A DNA stretch of 40,876 bases from a virus, in the IMG/VR virus record IMGVR_UViG_3300050821_023950, positions 1-40,876 of that record. One strand, given 5' to 3'. Position numbers and translations under genes: made by a program. The notes beneath the pieces are model-generated. The model made no database searches, was not told the DNA's origin, and saw nothing but the letters and a program-made list of their open reading frames with translations. Every line of letters starts with the position of its first letter. Within the stretch, counting starts at the first letter, position 1. Of the stretch, positions 1 to 8,886 are shown in pieces.

Positions 1-591
<591 letters not shown>

Positions 592-596
592 GATTT

Positions 597-758
597 TCAG
601 GCCTCCATTGCGGCGATCGCCGCCGTTTGTTCGGTAGTGTTTGAGCGGTACTTGTAGGTCTCCGCCGGCGTGAGCTCGGCGCAGACGTCGCAGACATGGT
701 CGTTGCGGAGGAACTCCTCCAGGTCGACCCCGGCGAGACAGCGGATGCACGTGGTCAT
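597..758 (-). CDS. 53-residue zinc-ribbon-like small protein
   Basis: This short frame starts at ATG 758, overlapping the upstream stop in an ATGA arrangement, and ends with TGA at 599-597, 5 nt before the next gene. The product begins MTTCIRCLAG and has a second pair, CDVC, about 20 residues later. Two CxxC pairs in so small a protein suggest a single zinc-binding knuckle. It is translationally coupled inside the early operon. A nucleic-acid-binding or adaptor role is an inference; no family is recognised. The coupling on both sides and the paired cysteines make a real gene likely. Confidence 0.65.
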   Translation of the reverse strand: MTTCIRCLAGVDLEEFLRNDHVCDVCAELTPAETYKYRSNTTEQTAAIAAMEA

Positions 759-1156
759 GGCTTCGGTTCCCCCTCCTTGATCGCGAGCTCGAGCTGCCCG
801 ACGATCGGGCCGACGAGCCGCTGATTGTCGTAGGCGCGGGCGTGGGTCAGGTTGGAGAGCCCGCGGCGCATGAATTGGTTCCGGACCGCTCGGCGCTCCG
901 CGTCGCTGGTGATCCAGAAGTAGCCGAACGGCTTCGCTGTCCCAGTCCCGATCGGCACATGCCGCTCCTCGACGAGGAACTTCACGAACGCTTGAATATC
1001 CCGAGGCTCGATGCCTGTCTCCTCGGCGATCGTGTGCATCGACACGGCGGCCGCGCGTCCCTTGCAGCGCCGTATCCGCGAGAGGACCGCGACGACCTTT
1101 CGCCGCGCGGCGCTGTCACGGATGTCGAGCGATTCAGCAAGGTTCGAGGAGGTCAA
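755..1156 (-). CDS. Winged-helix DNA-binding protein, 133 aa
   Basis: I place the start at TTG 1156, which overlaps the upstream stop as TTGA and has GGGGAG about 8 nt upstream; the open frame extends further but would overlap its neighbour. Residues about 13-85 read as a winged helix: a basic helix (RRKVVAVLSRIRRCKG), a helix-turn-helix around TIAEETGIEPRDIQAFVKFL, and a wing ending PFGYFWITSDAE. The order 'HTH, then IGT..PFGYF, then an E/R-rich helix' resembles small phage winged-helix proteins found near replication genes. It probably regulates early transcription or assists replication; the target is unknown. Confident as a gene, moderate on fold, low on role. Confidence 0.65.
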   Translation of the reverse strand: MTSSNLAESLDIRDSAARRKVVAVLSRIRRCKGRAAAVSMHTIAEETGIEPRDIQAFVKFLVEERHVPIGTGTAKPFGYFWITSDAERRAVRNQFMRRGLSNLTHARAYDNQRLVGPIVGQLELAIKEGEPKP

Positions 1157-1422
1157 TGGCCGCTCCCCATCCTGCGATCCTGGCCGGCGCGCCAGTTCTC
1201 GTGACCTTGAACCCACAGGCGGCCGGCAGCGGTACAGCGGACGACTTCGTCGCCCATCGAGTAGACGATTAATCCATGCTTGGCCAGACTGATCAGATCG
1301 ATCGACGCGGCGATGTCGGTCTCGACGTCGCCCGTCTGGAGTGAGATCAACGGGACGGCGATGTGATTGGAGATGCTCGCGAGGAGGATGAGCTCCCTGC
1401 CCGTTGGGATGTACCTAACCAC
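1153..1422 (-). CDS. Hypothetical early protein, 89 aa
   Basis: The start is GTG 1422 with GGAGG five bases upstream, overlapping the previous stop by 8 nt; the stop overlaps the next TTG start. Residues 18-60 are hydrophobic helices (LILLASISNHIAVPLISL, DIAASIDLISLAKHGLIVY) followed by a polar VRCTAAGRLWVQG segment. The pattern of helices followed by a short beta pair ('GLIVYSMGDEVVRCTAAGR') resembles the end of a winged helix, but there is no clear recognition helix, so I do not assign a function. Its tight coupling to both neighbours supports a real gene in the early operon. Confidence 0.55.
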   Translation of the reverse strand: MVRYIPTGRELILLASISNHIAVPLISLQTGDVETDIAASIDLISLAKHGLIVYSMGDEVVRCTAAGRLWVQGHENWRAGQDRRMGSGH

Positions 1423-1771
1423 GCTGACCTCCGCTCAGGTACTCACGTCCCGCGGGGGTTGCGGAGAGGGTGTGGCCGTCGCCCTTGAAGTTGGACGCGA
1501 CGAAGGCCGCCGAGTGCAGGTTGTAGAGGATCGCGCCCAGCGCGTCTCGAGCGGGGTCGTTGGCCTCGGCGAGATCGTCGCCCAGGACGTACCGGCCGAT
1601 CTCCGTCGTCTCCGCGATCTTGGCCAGGATGCGGCGCTCGCCGACGAAGAGCTCGTAGCGCGCGGCTGTCATCTGAGAGCAGTGGCAATCGAAGCACGCT
1701 CCGGCGCCGGCCTCGCCGTGGCGTGCACGGTGCCGGGTCTTACTGCATTTGCACTCGCAGAAGGTCTTCAT
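1415..1771 (-). CDS. Cys-rich N-terminus hypothetical protein, 118 aa
   Basis: The start is ATG 1771 with a weak AGAAGAAG upstream. The N-terminal 33 residues hold six cysteines and several histidines (CECKC, then CFDCHC), which could bind zinc. Residues 35-115 are an alpha/beta-looking region with a GRRE-type basic end (SATPAGREYL). The C-terminal part shares the 'TPAGR' ending with the next protein's 'TAAGR', so the two may be distant relatives of one small winged-helix family; this is inference. First gene after the 242-base gap at 1772-2013. No family recognised. Confidence 0.55.
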   Translation of the reverse strand: MKTFCECKCSKTRHRARHGEAGAGACFDCHCSQMTAARYELFVGERRILAKIAETTEIGRYVLGDDLAEANDPARDALGAILYNLHSAAFVASNFKGDGHTLSATPAGREYLSGGQRG

Positions 1772-2013
1772 CGCTTCTTCTTCTCGTTTTGGCTGCTCAT
1801 CAGGACCGGGGCGCCACCCCCAAGGTCGATCCCGGCGCCATCCGCGCTTTTTGGCTCTGACTATTTCAGCAACTCCACTCCGCTCGGGTTAGGGCGGATT
1901 TTGTGAGATGGAACGGCAGGCGCCGGGATTTCGCTTTTCTATCGTTCGCTATGGCCTCCTTTGGTCAATCTGCTCATCGACGTGCAGACCGGCGTCGCCG
2001 CCGGGAGAGTGGT

Positions 2014-2394
2014 TTAGGGTTCAGCCGCCGGAGCCGCGGGCGGCGTTCCGCTTCCGCTGGTGTCGCCGGTGCCGGCGGCCGGAGGGGCCGCTGGTGCGGG
2101 TGCGATGGCGGCCACGTCAACGCTGATGCTGTCGATCTCGTCGGAGATCTTCTGTAGGCGCGGATCGTCGGCCGTGGCCGGGTGTGCGTCGACCGTGGCC
2201 TGCAGCGCGGTGAGGCGAGCGATGACGCCGTCGGAACGCGTCCTCGCATCGTGGATGGCGGTGGTGAGATTCTCCACCTTGGTTTCGACCGAGTCGAGTT
2301 GGTCAGTCATGTGTTGGAGTGCTCCTTTCATGCTGTTGGTGATGGCGAGAGTGAGTGGACGTACAACGTGCTCGTCGATGAGCTTTTTGATCAC
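2014..2394 (-). CDS. Coiled-coil protein with Ala/Pro tail, 126 aa
   Basis: The start is GTG 2394 with AGAGG six bases upstream, 3 nt after the gam-like stop. Residues 20-95 show heptad spacing of hydrophobics (MTDQLDSVETKVENLTTAI, VIARLTALQATVDAH), predicting a coiled coil. Residues about 97-126 are an Ala/Pro/Gly/Thr-rich flexible tail. No membrane segment or catalytic motif is visible. Its place right after the Gam-like gene suggests an accessory DNA-transaction or structural role, but nothing in the sequence proves it. No named family. Confidence 0.6.
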   Translation of the reverse strand: MIKKLIDEHVVRPLTLAITNSMKGALQHMTDQLDSVETKVENLTTAIHDARTRSDGVIARLTALQATVDAHPATADDPRLQKISDEIDSISVDVAAIAPAPAAPPAAGTGDTSGSGTPPAAPAAEP

Positions 2395-2397
2395 TGG

Positions 2398-2943
2398 TTA
2401 CCTCTTCTTATTAGTGCGGCGGCGCTCGGCGTAGATGCGCACCGCGTCGAGCTTCGGTTTGACGCTGTAGCTGACCTTGGTTGCGCCATAGGTGAAGCCG
2501 AACCTCTCGTGCAGCTTCGTGGGAATCTTCGGCAGGTCGCGTTTCGAGACGTGCTCGGTCACCTTCACGAGGCTCTTCCAGACATCTGATCTCTTGAGGC
2601 GCTTGATGACGTCTTCCTCGTCGACGTCGAACGCGACGGCCAGGCCGCCCCCGGTCCCGACGATCTCGATGTAGTTAAGATCCTCGGGTTGCCCGTGCTT
2701 CGCGGCGAACGTGTCCAGCGCTAGCTGCAGCGTGTTCTCGGTGGTGGCCAGTTCCTCGAGGCGCTTGGCGTACCTCTGATCGATCGCCGTCTTCTGCTGA
2801 TTGATATCGAGCTGCAGAGCCTCGCGCTCGAGCCTGGCCGAGCCGAGATCGAGCCCGAAGCGGTCCGCCTCATCGCAGCCCGTAATCTCGATTGCCGGCT
2901 TTGCCGGCGCCGCTACTGCCTTCTTTCCCGTCGTCTTCTTCAC
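2398..2943 (-). CDS. gam: Gam-like host-nuclease inhibitor, 181 aa
   Basis: The start is GTG 2943, preceded by GGGAGG, giving 181 residues; Mu Gam is of similar size. The N-terminus is basic (KKTTGKK). Residues about 25-80 form a long helical segment with the 'INQQKTAIDQRYAKRLEEL' pattern typical of the coiled-coil part of Gam. A beta-rich region follows (NYIEIVGTGGGLAVAFDV), then a lysine-rich C-terminal region. Known family members are Ku-like proteins that bind free linear DNA ends and block exonucleases. The gene lies in the early operon downstream of MuA and MuB, where Mu keeps gam. The assignment rests on architecture and context rather than a strong motif. Confidence 0.5.
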   Translation of the reverse strand: MKKTTGKKAVAAPAKPAIEITGCDEADRFGLDLGSARLEREALQLDINQQKTAIDQRYAKRLEELATTENTLQLALDTFAAKHGQPEDLNYIEIVGTGGGLAVAFDVDEEDVIKRLKRSDVWKSLVKVTEHVSKRDLPKIPTKLHERFGFTYGATKVSYSVKPKLDAVRIYAERRRTNKKR

Positions 2944-3081
2944 GTTCCCTCCCTTTCGTTCCCCGGATGGCAATTGCCTCCGTTGTGCTGCGGCCACACG
3001 GCCCGCTCCCCGGTCCGCTTGCCTCCCCACCCTTCCCCCTGCCGCCCCTCCCCACCGCAGCACAGCGCAGACAACCTCCGC

Positions 3082-3116
3082 TCTGCGCCGCGACCCCTCT
3101 CCGGCCGCGGCGCAGA
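3082..3116 (-). terminator. Perfect 11-bp stem-loop between early genes
   Basis: TCTGCGCCGCG at 3082-3092 is the exact reverse complement of 3106-3116, with a 13-nt loop. It lies 13 bases past the stop of the 94-residue gene and about 140 bases before the Gam-like start, in a 186-base pyrimidine-rich gap. There is no T-run, so it may be an mRNA-processing or attenuating hairpin rather than a strong intrinsic terminator. Confidence 0.5.
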
Positions 3117-3129
3117 CGCAGGTAGCCGC

Positions 3130-3414
3130 TCAGGCCTCCGCGGTCGCCGCGTCGATGATTGCCTCGCGCTTCACATCAGTGAGGGCGCCCCCGCTGCGCA
3201 GGTATTCGACGAGCTCGCGCCTGCGCTTCTCGAGGGCCAGCACGTTCACCCCGTCCGTGATCGCAACGATCGAGACGTCATCGAGCTTGGCGGACATCTC
3301 CATCACCAGGAGAGCGTCGTCGCGGTGGTCCGGAGCGACGTCGTCGATCGCCATGGCCAGAATCGCCAGCGACCTCCGCTCTGTTGCCGAGAATTCAGTG
3401 ATTCGCATCGCCAT
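3130..3414 (-). CDS. Hypothetical early protein, 94 aa
   Basis: The start is ATG 3414 with AGGGGG about 6 nt upstream. The product is mostly helical and acidic in its middle (AIDDVAPDHRDDALLVMEM), with a basic patch at residues 63-68 (EKRRREL) and an Ala-rich end. No transmembrane segment, cysteine cluster or known motif is visible. It sits 10 nt downstream of the exported-protein gene and is followed by a hairpin. Function not recognised. Confidence 0.55.
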   Translation of the reverse strand: MAMRITEFSATERRSLAILAMAIDDVAPDHRDDALLVMEMSAKLDDVSIVAITDGVNVLALEKRRRELVEYLRSGGALTDVKREAIIDAATAEA

Positions 3415-3424
3415 TCGCTGCCCC

Positions 3425-3931
3425 CTACCGTCCCTTGCGCGACGAGTCCTGCACCCCTCCGGAGGGAGGGCGCATCACCAGCAGCAGGACGTTGGTTGTT
3501 GGATCGTTCGGCATGTTCGGGACAGCCACGATCGTCGCGCCGGCGCGCTGGTCGATCGGGAGCTGATTGAGCTCCGTCTCCGCGGTCTCGATCGCCGAGA
3601 AGGTCTGAAGGGAAACGGTGTGCTCGTGACAGGCGTCGCCGACCGGCACCGATACGCTCGGTGCGCCGGTCACTAGAATCCTGTATGCGACGACCACGTG
3701 CGGGCCGGGAACCCGGAACGACGTAACGCGGGCCGACTCCTGCTGGAGAGAGCTGAGCGTCGAGATGAAGGCGCTGGCATCTGCTGTCGACTCGAAGGCC
3801 GAGATCGAGTAGACGCCGAGCGTGTTGCAGCCGACGATGCACCATTCGTCGGGAAGACACTGCGCGTGGGCAGAGGGGATGACGAAGGCCGCGATCGCGG
3901 CGAAGAGGACGATAACGAGTGACCGTTTCAT
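3425..3931 (-). CDS. Exported protein with cleavable signal peptide, 168 aa
   Basis: The start is ATG 3931 with AAGGAG 8 nt upstream. The N-terminus is a textbook signal peptide: MKRS, a hydrophobic core (LVIVLFAAIAAFVI), then SAHA as the likely cleavage site. The mature part has three cysteines near its start and one near residue 100, possibly forming disulfides in the periplasm. The rest alternates short strands; there is no lipobox and no catalytic motif I recognise. An exported protein inside the transposition operon is unusual, since its neighbours are cytoplasmic DNA-processing proteins. It could be an early envelope-modifying or superinfection-exclusion factor; this is inference from location only. 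Confidence 0.65.
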   Translation of the reverse strand: MKRSLVIVLFAAIAAFVIPSAHAQCLPDEWCIVGCNTLGVYSISAFESTADASAFISTLSSLQQESARVTSFRVPGPHVVVAYRILVTGAPSVSVPVGDACHEHTVSLQTFSAIETAETELNQLPIDQRAGATIVAVPNMPNDPTTNVLLLVMRPPSGGVQDSSRKGR

Positions 3932-3935
3932 GGGG

Positions 3936-4619
3936 TTAGCTCCTTCCCGACGCGGCAGGCGCGTCGAACATGGGCTCAGTGGTTTGTGGGGCCGGCGGAA
4001 TCACCTCGAGCACGCGCTCGAGGCTCCGGACGGCATAGGGCTCGCCGTCGACCCGGCGGAAGACGGTTTCGAGGAACTCAGCACGGATGACCGTGCCCTT
4101 GGTGATGGGCTGGCCTTTGTCCAGAAAGGCGTGGTCATGAACGGCAACCTTGAACTGATGGTCGTCCACGGAGAGCGTCCAGAACGTGCGGCCCTCGAGG
4201 GCCACGATGATCAGGCGCGCCGACATCTCGACCATATGCTCGCGAGTGATGACCTCATCCTCGGCCGGGGCGGTGTCGTCCGATCGCCGGTCTTCGCTCT
4301 CCGGGCGCACCAGCCTCATTTGCGGCCGTTGGCGCTGCAGCTCGGCGATGAAGGTGTTCGCCGCGTCGAGCTGCTCGAAGAGCTGGCCGCGCTCCCCCTC
4401 CCATTGCACTCCCCTCTCTTCCCAGGCGCGGATCTGCGAGGAGTGCTCGGTGACGAGGGCCTGCAGCTCCTCCTGCGCGGACGCGTGACGGCGCGCCAAC
4501 TCGTCGCGCGCGATCGTCATGTCGCGGAGCGCGGCCAGCGTTTCATCGCGGATGGCGACCCACGCGGCCATCTCTCCGATCGGGACGTAGCCGGCCATCG
4601 CCAGGACGCGCTCAAACAC
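3936..4619 (-). CDS. Coiled-coil early protein, 227 aa
   Basis: The start is GTG 4619 with AAAGGAGG five bases upstream; it overlaps the preceding gene by 8 nt. Residues about 20-100 are a charged coiled coil (EELQALVTEHSSQIRAWEE). After an acidic linker (SEDRRSDDTAPAEDE) comes a compact C-terminal domain, residues about 125-210, with alternating strands (LIIVALEGRTFWTLSV, HQFKVAVHDHAFLDKG). No known catalytic signature is seen. Position directly after MuB and the 99-residue protein suggests a replication or transposition accessory. Not assignable to a family from sequence alone. Confidence 0.6.
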   Translation of the reverse strand: MFERVLAMAGYVPIGEMAAWVAIRDETLAALRDMTIARDELARRHASAQEELQALVTEHSSQIRAWEERGVQWEGERGQLFEQLDAANTFIAELQRQRPQMRLVRPESEDRRSDDTAPAEDEVITREHMVEMSARLIIVALEGRTFWTLSVDDHQFKVAVHDHAFLDKGQPITKGTVIRAEFLETVFRRVDGEPYAVRSLERVLEVIPPAPQTTEPMFDAPAASGRS

Positions 4620-4911
4620 GGTCGCCTCCTTTCCGCCGGCGGGAGATCCGGTCGAGGACGGCGTTGGCGACCGTGATGTCGACGATGAACTCCTCGCTCT
4701 TCTCGCCGAACCGGGCCCGGAAGATGGTCACCTCGGCATAGATCGGGTGCGGAAGTTGGCTGATGGCCGACACGCCTTGCTTCTCGCCGTCGCGATAGCG
4801 GATCTCGACGTCGGCCGGCAGGAACTCGGTCTCGTCGAACGGGATCACGACCGCGGCGATCGGCTTGGCGATCGCGTGACGACCAGGGAGTTGCCTAGCG
4901 GAGGGCATCAT
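4612..4911 (-). CDS. Hypothetical protein coupled to MuB, 99 aa
   Basis: The gene starts at ATG 4911 (a second ATG follows at 4908) and overlaps the MuB stop as ATGA, so it is probably translated by coupling. The product has a basic N-terminus and a beta-rich middle (PIAAVVIPFDETEFLPADV, AEVTIFRARFG), then a helix and a basic C-terminus ending RRRKGGDRV. The open frame extends upstream inside MuB, but that part is a shadow of MuB. No family recognised. Confidence 0.55.
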   Translation of the reverse strand: MMPSARQLPGRHAIAKPIAAVVIPFDETEFLPADVEIRYRDGEKQGVSAISQLPHPIYAEVTIFRARFGEKSEEFIVDITVANAVLDRISRRRKGGDRV

Positions 4912-5915
4912 ACGAACGACGCTCCCTTCACATAGGCAAGCGCCTCGAGCACTTGCTTGCGCGATGGAGAGGTCGTATCGAAGTTGATCTTCGCGACCTC
5001 CAGCACGCACTTGACCGTGCGGAACGTGCCCTCGCGCTTGGCGGCAGCGAGAAGCACGTCGAGCGACGCATCGACCGCGTCTTTGTCCACGATCTGCGAG
5101 GCGATGAGCCTCACGTCCGCCGCCTTCGTCTTCTCCGAATCGAAGTGGACGCGGGCAATGACGCGCGAGGTGTACTGGGCGTGTGCGGCCGCGGCGCTCT
5201 CGGCGCGCTCGTAGACCTCTTCGTTGCCGCTGAGAACCAGAGGGCACTGCGCCTGGTCTGCGATGCAGCGCAGCTCGTCGACGCGCTTCAAATCGACCTT
5301 CTGCGCCTCGTCGACGAAGATCGTCGGCCGGTTGCGCCGCACGAGCATCTTCACGACCTCGCGCGTCGGCAGCGCGCGCTTGGTCACGCCCCCCAATCGA
5401 TAGACCAGCTCCATGCGCAGCGTCCAGGGAGCGCTGAGCTCGTCGGTTGCCGAGATGTAGACCGAGTTCCGCTCGGCGCGGAGATGAGCCAGAGTGCTCG
5501 TCTTTCCGAAGCCGGCGGCCGTGGAGATGATGGCGATCATCCCCGTCTTCTCGGCGATCAGCACCGCGCGCTCGATCTCTCGCGCCACGCTCGTCCTGAC
5601 GAACGGGAGCTTGCCGCCGATGGCCAGGCGCTGCTCTTCGTCCTCCAGATAGACGGCGATCCTGCGCGCCAGCTCGCCCTCGTCGGCGCCGTACTTGTTG
5701 CGCAGGAAATTGCCTACGGATGAGGCGCTGAGGGTCGCCCCGGTTCGCTTTGAAATGTTTGCCGCAAGCTCGGCTTCGCTGTACCCTCTTGCATCCTTGT
5801 GGTCTGCGAGCCGTCGACGCACCTGTTCGATGGCCGCCGGTTCGAGTGGCGCCTCTCCGGTTCTGGCCGGCGAGGCGCTTTCGTTTCCTGGTGACTTGAA
5901 AGCCGCGATCGTCAT
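4908..5915 (-). CDS. B: MuB-like ATP-dependent DNA-binding protein, 335 aa
   Basis: This is the target-choice and transposase-activating AAA+ ATPase of transposable phages. Walker A is AAGFGKTS at residues about 133-140, with Ala where many P-loops have the first Gly. Walker B is PTIFVDEAQ at about 197-205, and a sensor-1-like LVLSGNEEV follows at about 226. The N-terminal 100 residues include a helix-turn-helix (ELAANISKRTGATLSASSVG), as MuB has. Length 335 compares with 312 in Mu. The start is ATG 5915 with AAGGAGG upstream, 36 nt after the MuA stop, the usual A-B order. MuB polymerises on DNA with ATP, captures target DNA and delivers it to the MuA transpososome. Confidence 0.9.
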   Translation of the reverse strand: MTIAAFKSPGNESASPARTGEAPLEPAAIEQVRRRLADHKDARGYSEAELAANISKRTGATLSASSVGNFLRNKYGADEGELARRIAVYLEDEEQRLAIGGKLPFVRTSVAREIERAVLIAEKTGMIAIISTAAGFGKTSTLAHLRAERNSVYISATDELSAPWTLRMELVYRLGGVTKRALPTREVVKMLVRRNRPTIFVDEAQKVDLKRVDELRCIADQAQCPLVLSGNEEVYERAESAAAAHAQYTSRVIARVHFDSEKTKAADVRLIASQIVDKDAVDASLDVLLAAAKREGTFRTVKCVLEVAKINFDTTSPSRKQVLEALAYVKGASFV

Positions 5916-5951
5916 TTGGTTAACCCCTCCTTCACTGGCGGCGCTTGAGCC

Positions 5952-8279
5952 TCAGCTCGCGCCGAAAACGATTTCGTAGTGTTCGAAGCACATGTCCCTG
6001 TCGAAGTCCCCACGGCCGGGGCAGTCGAGGTCGTAGACGCACATCCCCGCTTCGTCCCTTGTCCTCTTGAGCTCGCGCAGCGCGGCCGCGCTCAGCTCCT
6101 CGGTCACGTACTGGCGCTCCTCGGCGGTCTCTTCGCTGCCGGGCCCCGCGTCGTGGATGAAGAGCGAGGACTCGCGCGCATGGCGCTCTCTGAGGAGGTC
6201 CGTATCGACAAACTGGGCGGGATCGTTGGGCTGGCTGGCGAGCGCGAGGTCGGCAGCGGAGAGACCGAATGGATTGGCGAGGCGTTCTTCGGCCGCGGCG
6301 ATCTGCCTGGCCAGCGGAGAGAGATGCCCATCGACGACCGTGATGACGCTGCCCTCGGCGCCGGCGACAGCCATCATCGGCGCTGGCACCTGGCCCTCTT
6401 CGCGCAGCGCGACGAGCTTCCGATACTCCTCGGCGTCGACGTCCGTGAGACGGCCGCGCATCTTCGGATGCATCGCCTCCCACTCGCTCTTGACCTCGTT
6501 CCAGAAGGCGTTGCGCCCGGCGATCGCCGCGGCCACCTGGGGCGATCGCCCCTTCGGCGCCGCGGCCGAGCTGCTCACGTCCGTCGCGACACCGATGAAG
6601 CGCCCCATGGCGTCGCACACGACGACGATCTCGGGCTTAGCTTCGTGGTACCGGATGACGACCTTCTGCAGCAGGTACCGCGCGTGCGCCGCCGGCTCCA
6701 GGCGATAGGTGCGCTTGTGGAACTGGATCCCGTTCCGCCCGACCTGCGCGCCGACCTTCTCGTGCCAGAAAGCCACAGCCAGGGCCGCCGGATCCGGATC
6801 CTGCCGCGCGAGGCGGATCGACTGGTCGGCGAAGACCTCGTTCGGAGAGCGGCCGTCCATGCCCGCGCCGCGGTGCGGCCTGGCGTTGTACTCCTCGACG
6901 TCGCGCTCGATCGCTGAGCGGAACTCGCTGAGCGTCGGCAGCTCGGCCGGATGCTTGCGCAGGTACTCGGCGCGGTCACTCCTCTGCCCCAGCGCGCCCC
7001 GGTACGACTCGAACTCCGGATAGAGCTGAACCCCGAGCGTGTTGAACCAGCGCTCGACTCCCTTACCTTGCGGCTCGCCCGGAATCGAGAAGATCGCTTC
7101 CACACCGAAGGGACCGACCACGCGGTTCACTGACTCGGGGTCGAACCCCGCGCACTCCTCGATCTTGGCCGTGCGCCGGCCGACCTCGTAATGCTTCCAG
7201 CCCCACTTGCCGAGGCCCCTCACGTAGTCGGCGCCGTTGTCGATGTGGCAGTAGCGGTTGAGGCCGTGCTTCAGCCACACCCGGTGGAGCGAGTCGAGGA
7301 TGTGCCGGCTGTTCGGCGCGTCGACGTACAGCTCGACGTCGAGCACCTTCCGCGAGCGCACGTCGTACCAGACCGTGATCCACGGGAAGTGCGAGACCTC
7401 GCAGAACGGCATCTCGCAGTTCACCGGCACGTCGGCCTGGTGATGATCGCTCTCGATCATCTCCATCACCTGGAGCGACTCGTAGTCGCCGATGACGAAG
7501 GGGCGGATTTGTTTGTGACGTTTCTCTGGGTAGCGGTACAGCTCGACCAGGCCCGGAGCCAGCCCCGAGAGGTGGTTGTAGATGGCCCGGTAGTGCGGCA
7601 TCTCCCACCCACGGGTGCGCGCTTCCTTTTCCAGCAGGCGATAGCACTGGGCGATCGTCCGCCGCGGGTACCGCAGGTACAGCGCCTCGGCGCGGAGCTT
7701 GATCTCCTCGGAGAATCGCACCCGGCCGCGCAGATGCGAGCCGTTCCGCCCGTCGACCAGGCCGTCGCGGCCTTGTTCTCTGTACGCGGTCGTCCAGCGC
7801 TTGAGCGAGCGCGTCGAGATCGAAAGCGCGTGGTCGCCGCCGTCCGGCAACTCGACGCGGAACGTCTCCCGATTCGCGTCGACGAAGCCTTGCTGCTGGC
7901 TCACCGAGCGGCGGCCGCCGGCCAGGAAGGAGCGCCAGGCCACCACGGCCTTCTCGCGCGCGATCGTCCGGGCCCGAACGCGCACGTCGGCCCGCGCGAA
8001 CTTCTCCTGGCGCTGCTCGATCGTCGCCTTCGCTGTGATCGAGGCCACGATCTCAGGATGGCTTTGAAGGTAGCGGGCCAGCGCGTCGTCTGGCAGAGAG
8101 TAAGGGTCGATGAGAATGGCGTCGGGGTTTCTCCCGATCACCTCGCGGTTGGTAATGCGGAGCGATGTCCCCAGGTTAGCGGTGCGGCGTACTGAGCGAG
8201 GATGAAGCCCGAGCAGCGAGGCCACTACCGACACCGGCAGCGGCGGGATCTCGGTGGCGGGATGCGCGAGGGCCGTCAC
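5952..8279 (-). CDS. A: MuA-like DDE transposase, 775 aa
   Basis: This enzyme nicks the phage ends and joins them to target DNA. I place the start at GTG 8279, overlapping the previous stop as GTGA. The RNase H-like core carries the catalytic triad: D278 in IESDHH, D347 in YCHIDNGADY, and E409 in GKGVERWFNTL. Upstream lie DNA-binding helices (residues about 15-45 and 105-240, including SISTRSLKRWTTAYREQG). A beta-barrel-like Mu-transposase C region follows (RTYRLEP.., about 510-560), then an extended acidic C-terminus ending in a short Cys-containing tail. At 775 residues it is longer than Mu A (663). It is followed at once by MuB. The binding sites at the phage ends are not in the window. 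Confidence 0.95.
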   Translation of the reverse strand: MTALAHPATEIPPLPVSVVASLLGLHPRSVRRTANLGTSLRITNREVIGRNPDAILIDPYSLPDDALARYLQSHPEIVASITAKATIEQRQEKFARADVRVRARTIAREKAVVAWRSFLAGGRRSVSQQQGFVDANRETFRVELPDGGDHALSISTRSLKRWTTAYREQGRDGLVDGRNGSHLRGRVRFSEEIKLRAEALYLRYPRRTIAQCYRLLEKEARTRGWEMPHYRAIYNHLSGLAPGLVELYRYPEKRHKQIRPFVIGDYESLQVMEMIESDHHQADVPVNCEMPFCEVSHFPWITVWYDVRSRKVLDVELYVDAPNSRHILDSLHRVWLKHGLNRYCHIDNGADYVRGLGKWGWKHYEVGRRTAKIEECAGFDPESVNRVVGPFGVEAIFSIPGEPQGKGVERWFNTLGVQLYPEFESYRGALGQRSDRAEYLRKHPAELPTLSEFRSAIERDVEEYNARPHRGAGMDGRSPNEVFADQSIRLARQDPDPAALAVAFWHEKVGAQVGRNGIQFHKRTYRLEPAAHARYLLQKVVIRYHEAKPEIVVVCDAMGRFIGVATDVSSSAAAPKGRSPQVAAAIAGRNAFWNEVKSEWEAMHPKMRGRLTDVDAEEYRKLVALREEGQVPAPMMAVAGAEGSVITVVDGHLSPLARQIAAAEERLANPFGLSAADLALASQPNDPAQFVDTDLLRERHARESSLFIHDAGPGSEETAEERQYVTEELSAAALRELKRTRDEAGMCVYDLDCPGRGDFDRDMCFEHYEIVFGAS

Positions 8280-8470
8280 GATTGCTCGCTCCCGCCCTCG
8301 ACCATGCGCATGTTGATGGCCCGGTCCGTGTTCGGGCAGAGCGCCCAGTATCTGAAGAGAAGATTGCCGATCTGGATCGGCCGGGAGCGTTGGAAGAACT
8401 CGAGAGACTTGTGATCCTCGCCGCAGCGAGCGCAATGAGAGACGTCGATCGTGATCCGACCGGTCGTCAT
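8276..8470 (-). CDS. 64-residue CxxC small protein
   Basis: The start is ATG 8470, overlapping the upstream stop as ATGA, and the stop overlaps the MuA start as GTGA. One CARC pair near residue 13 and a later single Cys (ALCPN) suggest partial metal binding. The rest is beta-rich and basic ([18 protein letters not shown]). Coupling on both sides supports a real gene. It belongs to a run of small Cys-rich proteins between the regulator and the transposase. Function unknown. Confidence 0.6.
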   Translation of the reverse strand: MTTGRITIDVSHCARCGEDHKSLEFFQRSRPIQIGNLLFRYWALCPNTDRAINMRMVEGGSEQS

Positions 8471-8886
8471 CGCGCGGCCTCCAACACCATCGCCGGAAAG
8501 CAGCGCGGGCAGAGGTCACGATTGCGGCCGACGTTCTTGCCGCACGCGCGGCACATGAACGCGTCGCACGTCTTCTTGCCCGTCTTCTTCGAAGGGCCGT
8601 CGCAGAGCAGGCCATCGCCGGCGTGGACGCTGCGTTTACAGAATGAGCACTTGCGCGAGCGGCCGCGGTTGCAGAGGATGACGGCGAACTGCGGCGCGTC
8701 GTCTTCGATGCGCGTCCACTCCACGCCGCTCTCGAAGGTCACTGACCCGCCCATCCCGAGCGCCAGGACTTCCTCACCATTCGCGCGCAGTGGGGAGTCG
8801 GGCGGAAGCGCATCGATCGACTTGCGGACTTTGGCCTCCGTCACCTGGCGGAAGTCGGAGCCGGCGAGGTAGCGGAAGGCCTTCAT
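8467..8886 (-). CDS. Double zinc-finger-like protein, 139 aa
   Basis: The start is ATG 8886, overlapping the previous stop as ATGA. Residues 1-75 are a mixed fold with no known motif. Residues about 80-135 hold ten cysteines in pairs ([24 protein letters not shown]), consistent with two zinc knuckles or a zinc ribbon, plus a lysine patch (SKKTGKK) between them. Such modules usually bind nucleic acid or protein. It lies between the regulator-proximal genes and MuA, so an early transcription or replication role is a fair inference. No family name can be given. Confidence 0.65.
   Translation of the reverse strand: MKAFRYLAGSDFRQVTEAKVRKSIDALPPDSPLRANGEEVLALGMGGSVTFESGVEWTRIEDDAPQFAVILCNRGRSRKCSFCKRSVHAGDGLLCDGPSKKTGKKTCDAFMCRACGKNVGRNRDLCPRCFPAMVLEAAR

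Noticed and set aside
1772-2013. Gap of 242 bases in the early operon with short minus-strand frames (10-13 codons) and a TTGACC/GATAGA pair
   Set aside because: The frames are too short and lack initiation signals, and the promoter-like boxes are 19 bases apart with weak matches. I see no supported feature here.
4953-8195. Long plus-strand frames (256, 312 and 334 codons) opposite MuB and MuA
   Set aside because: They are open only because the GC-rich minus-strand genes leave few stop codons in that frame. Their products are Arg/Leu/Val-rich shadows without motifs, and the minus strand has clear catalytic residues.
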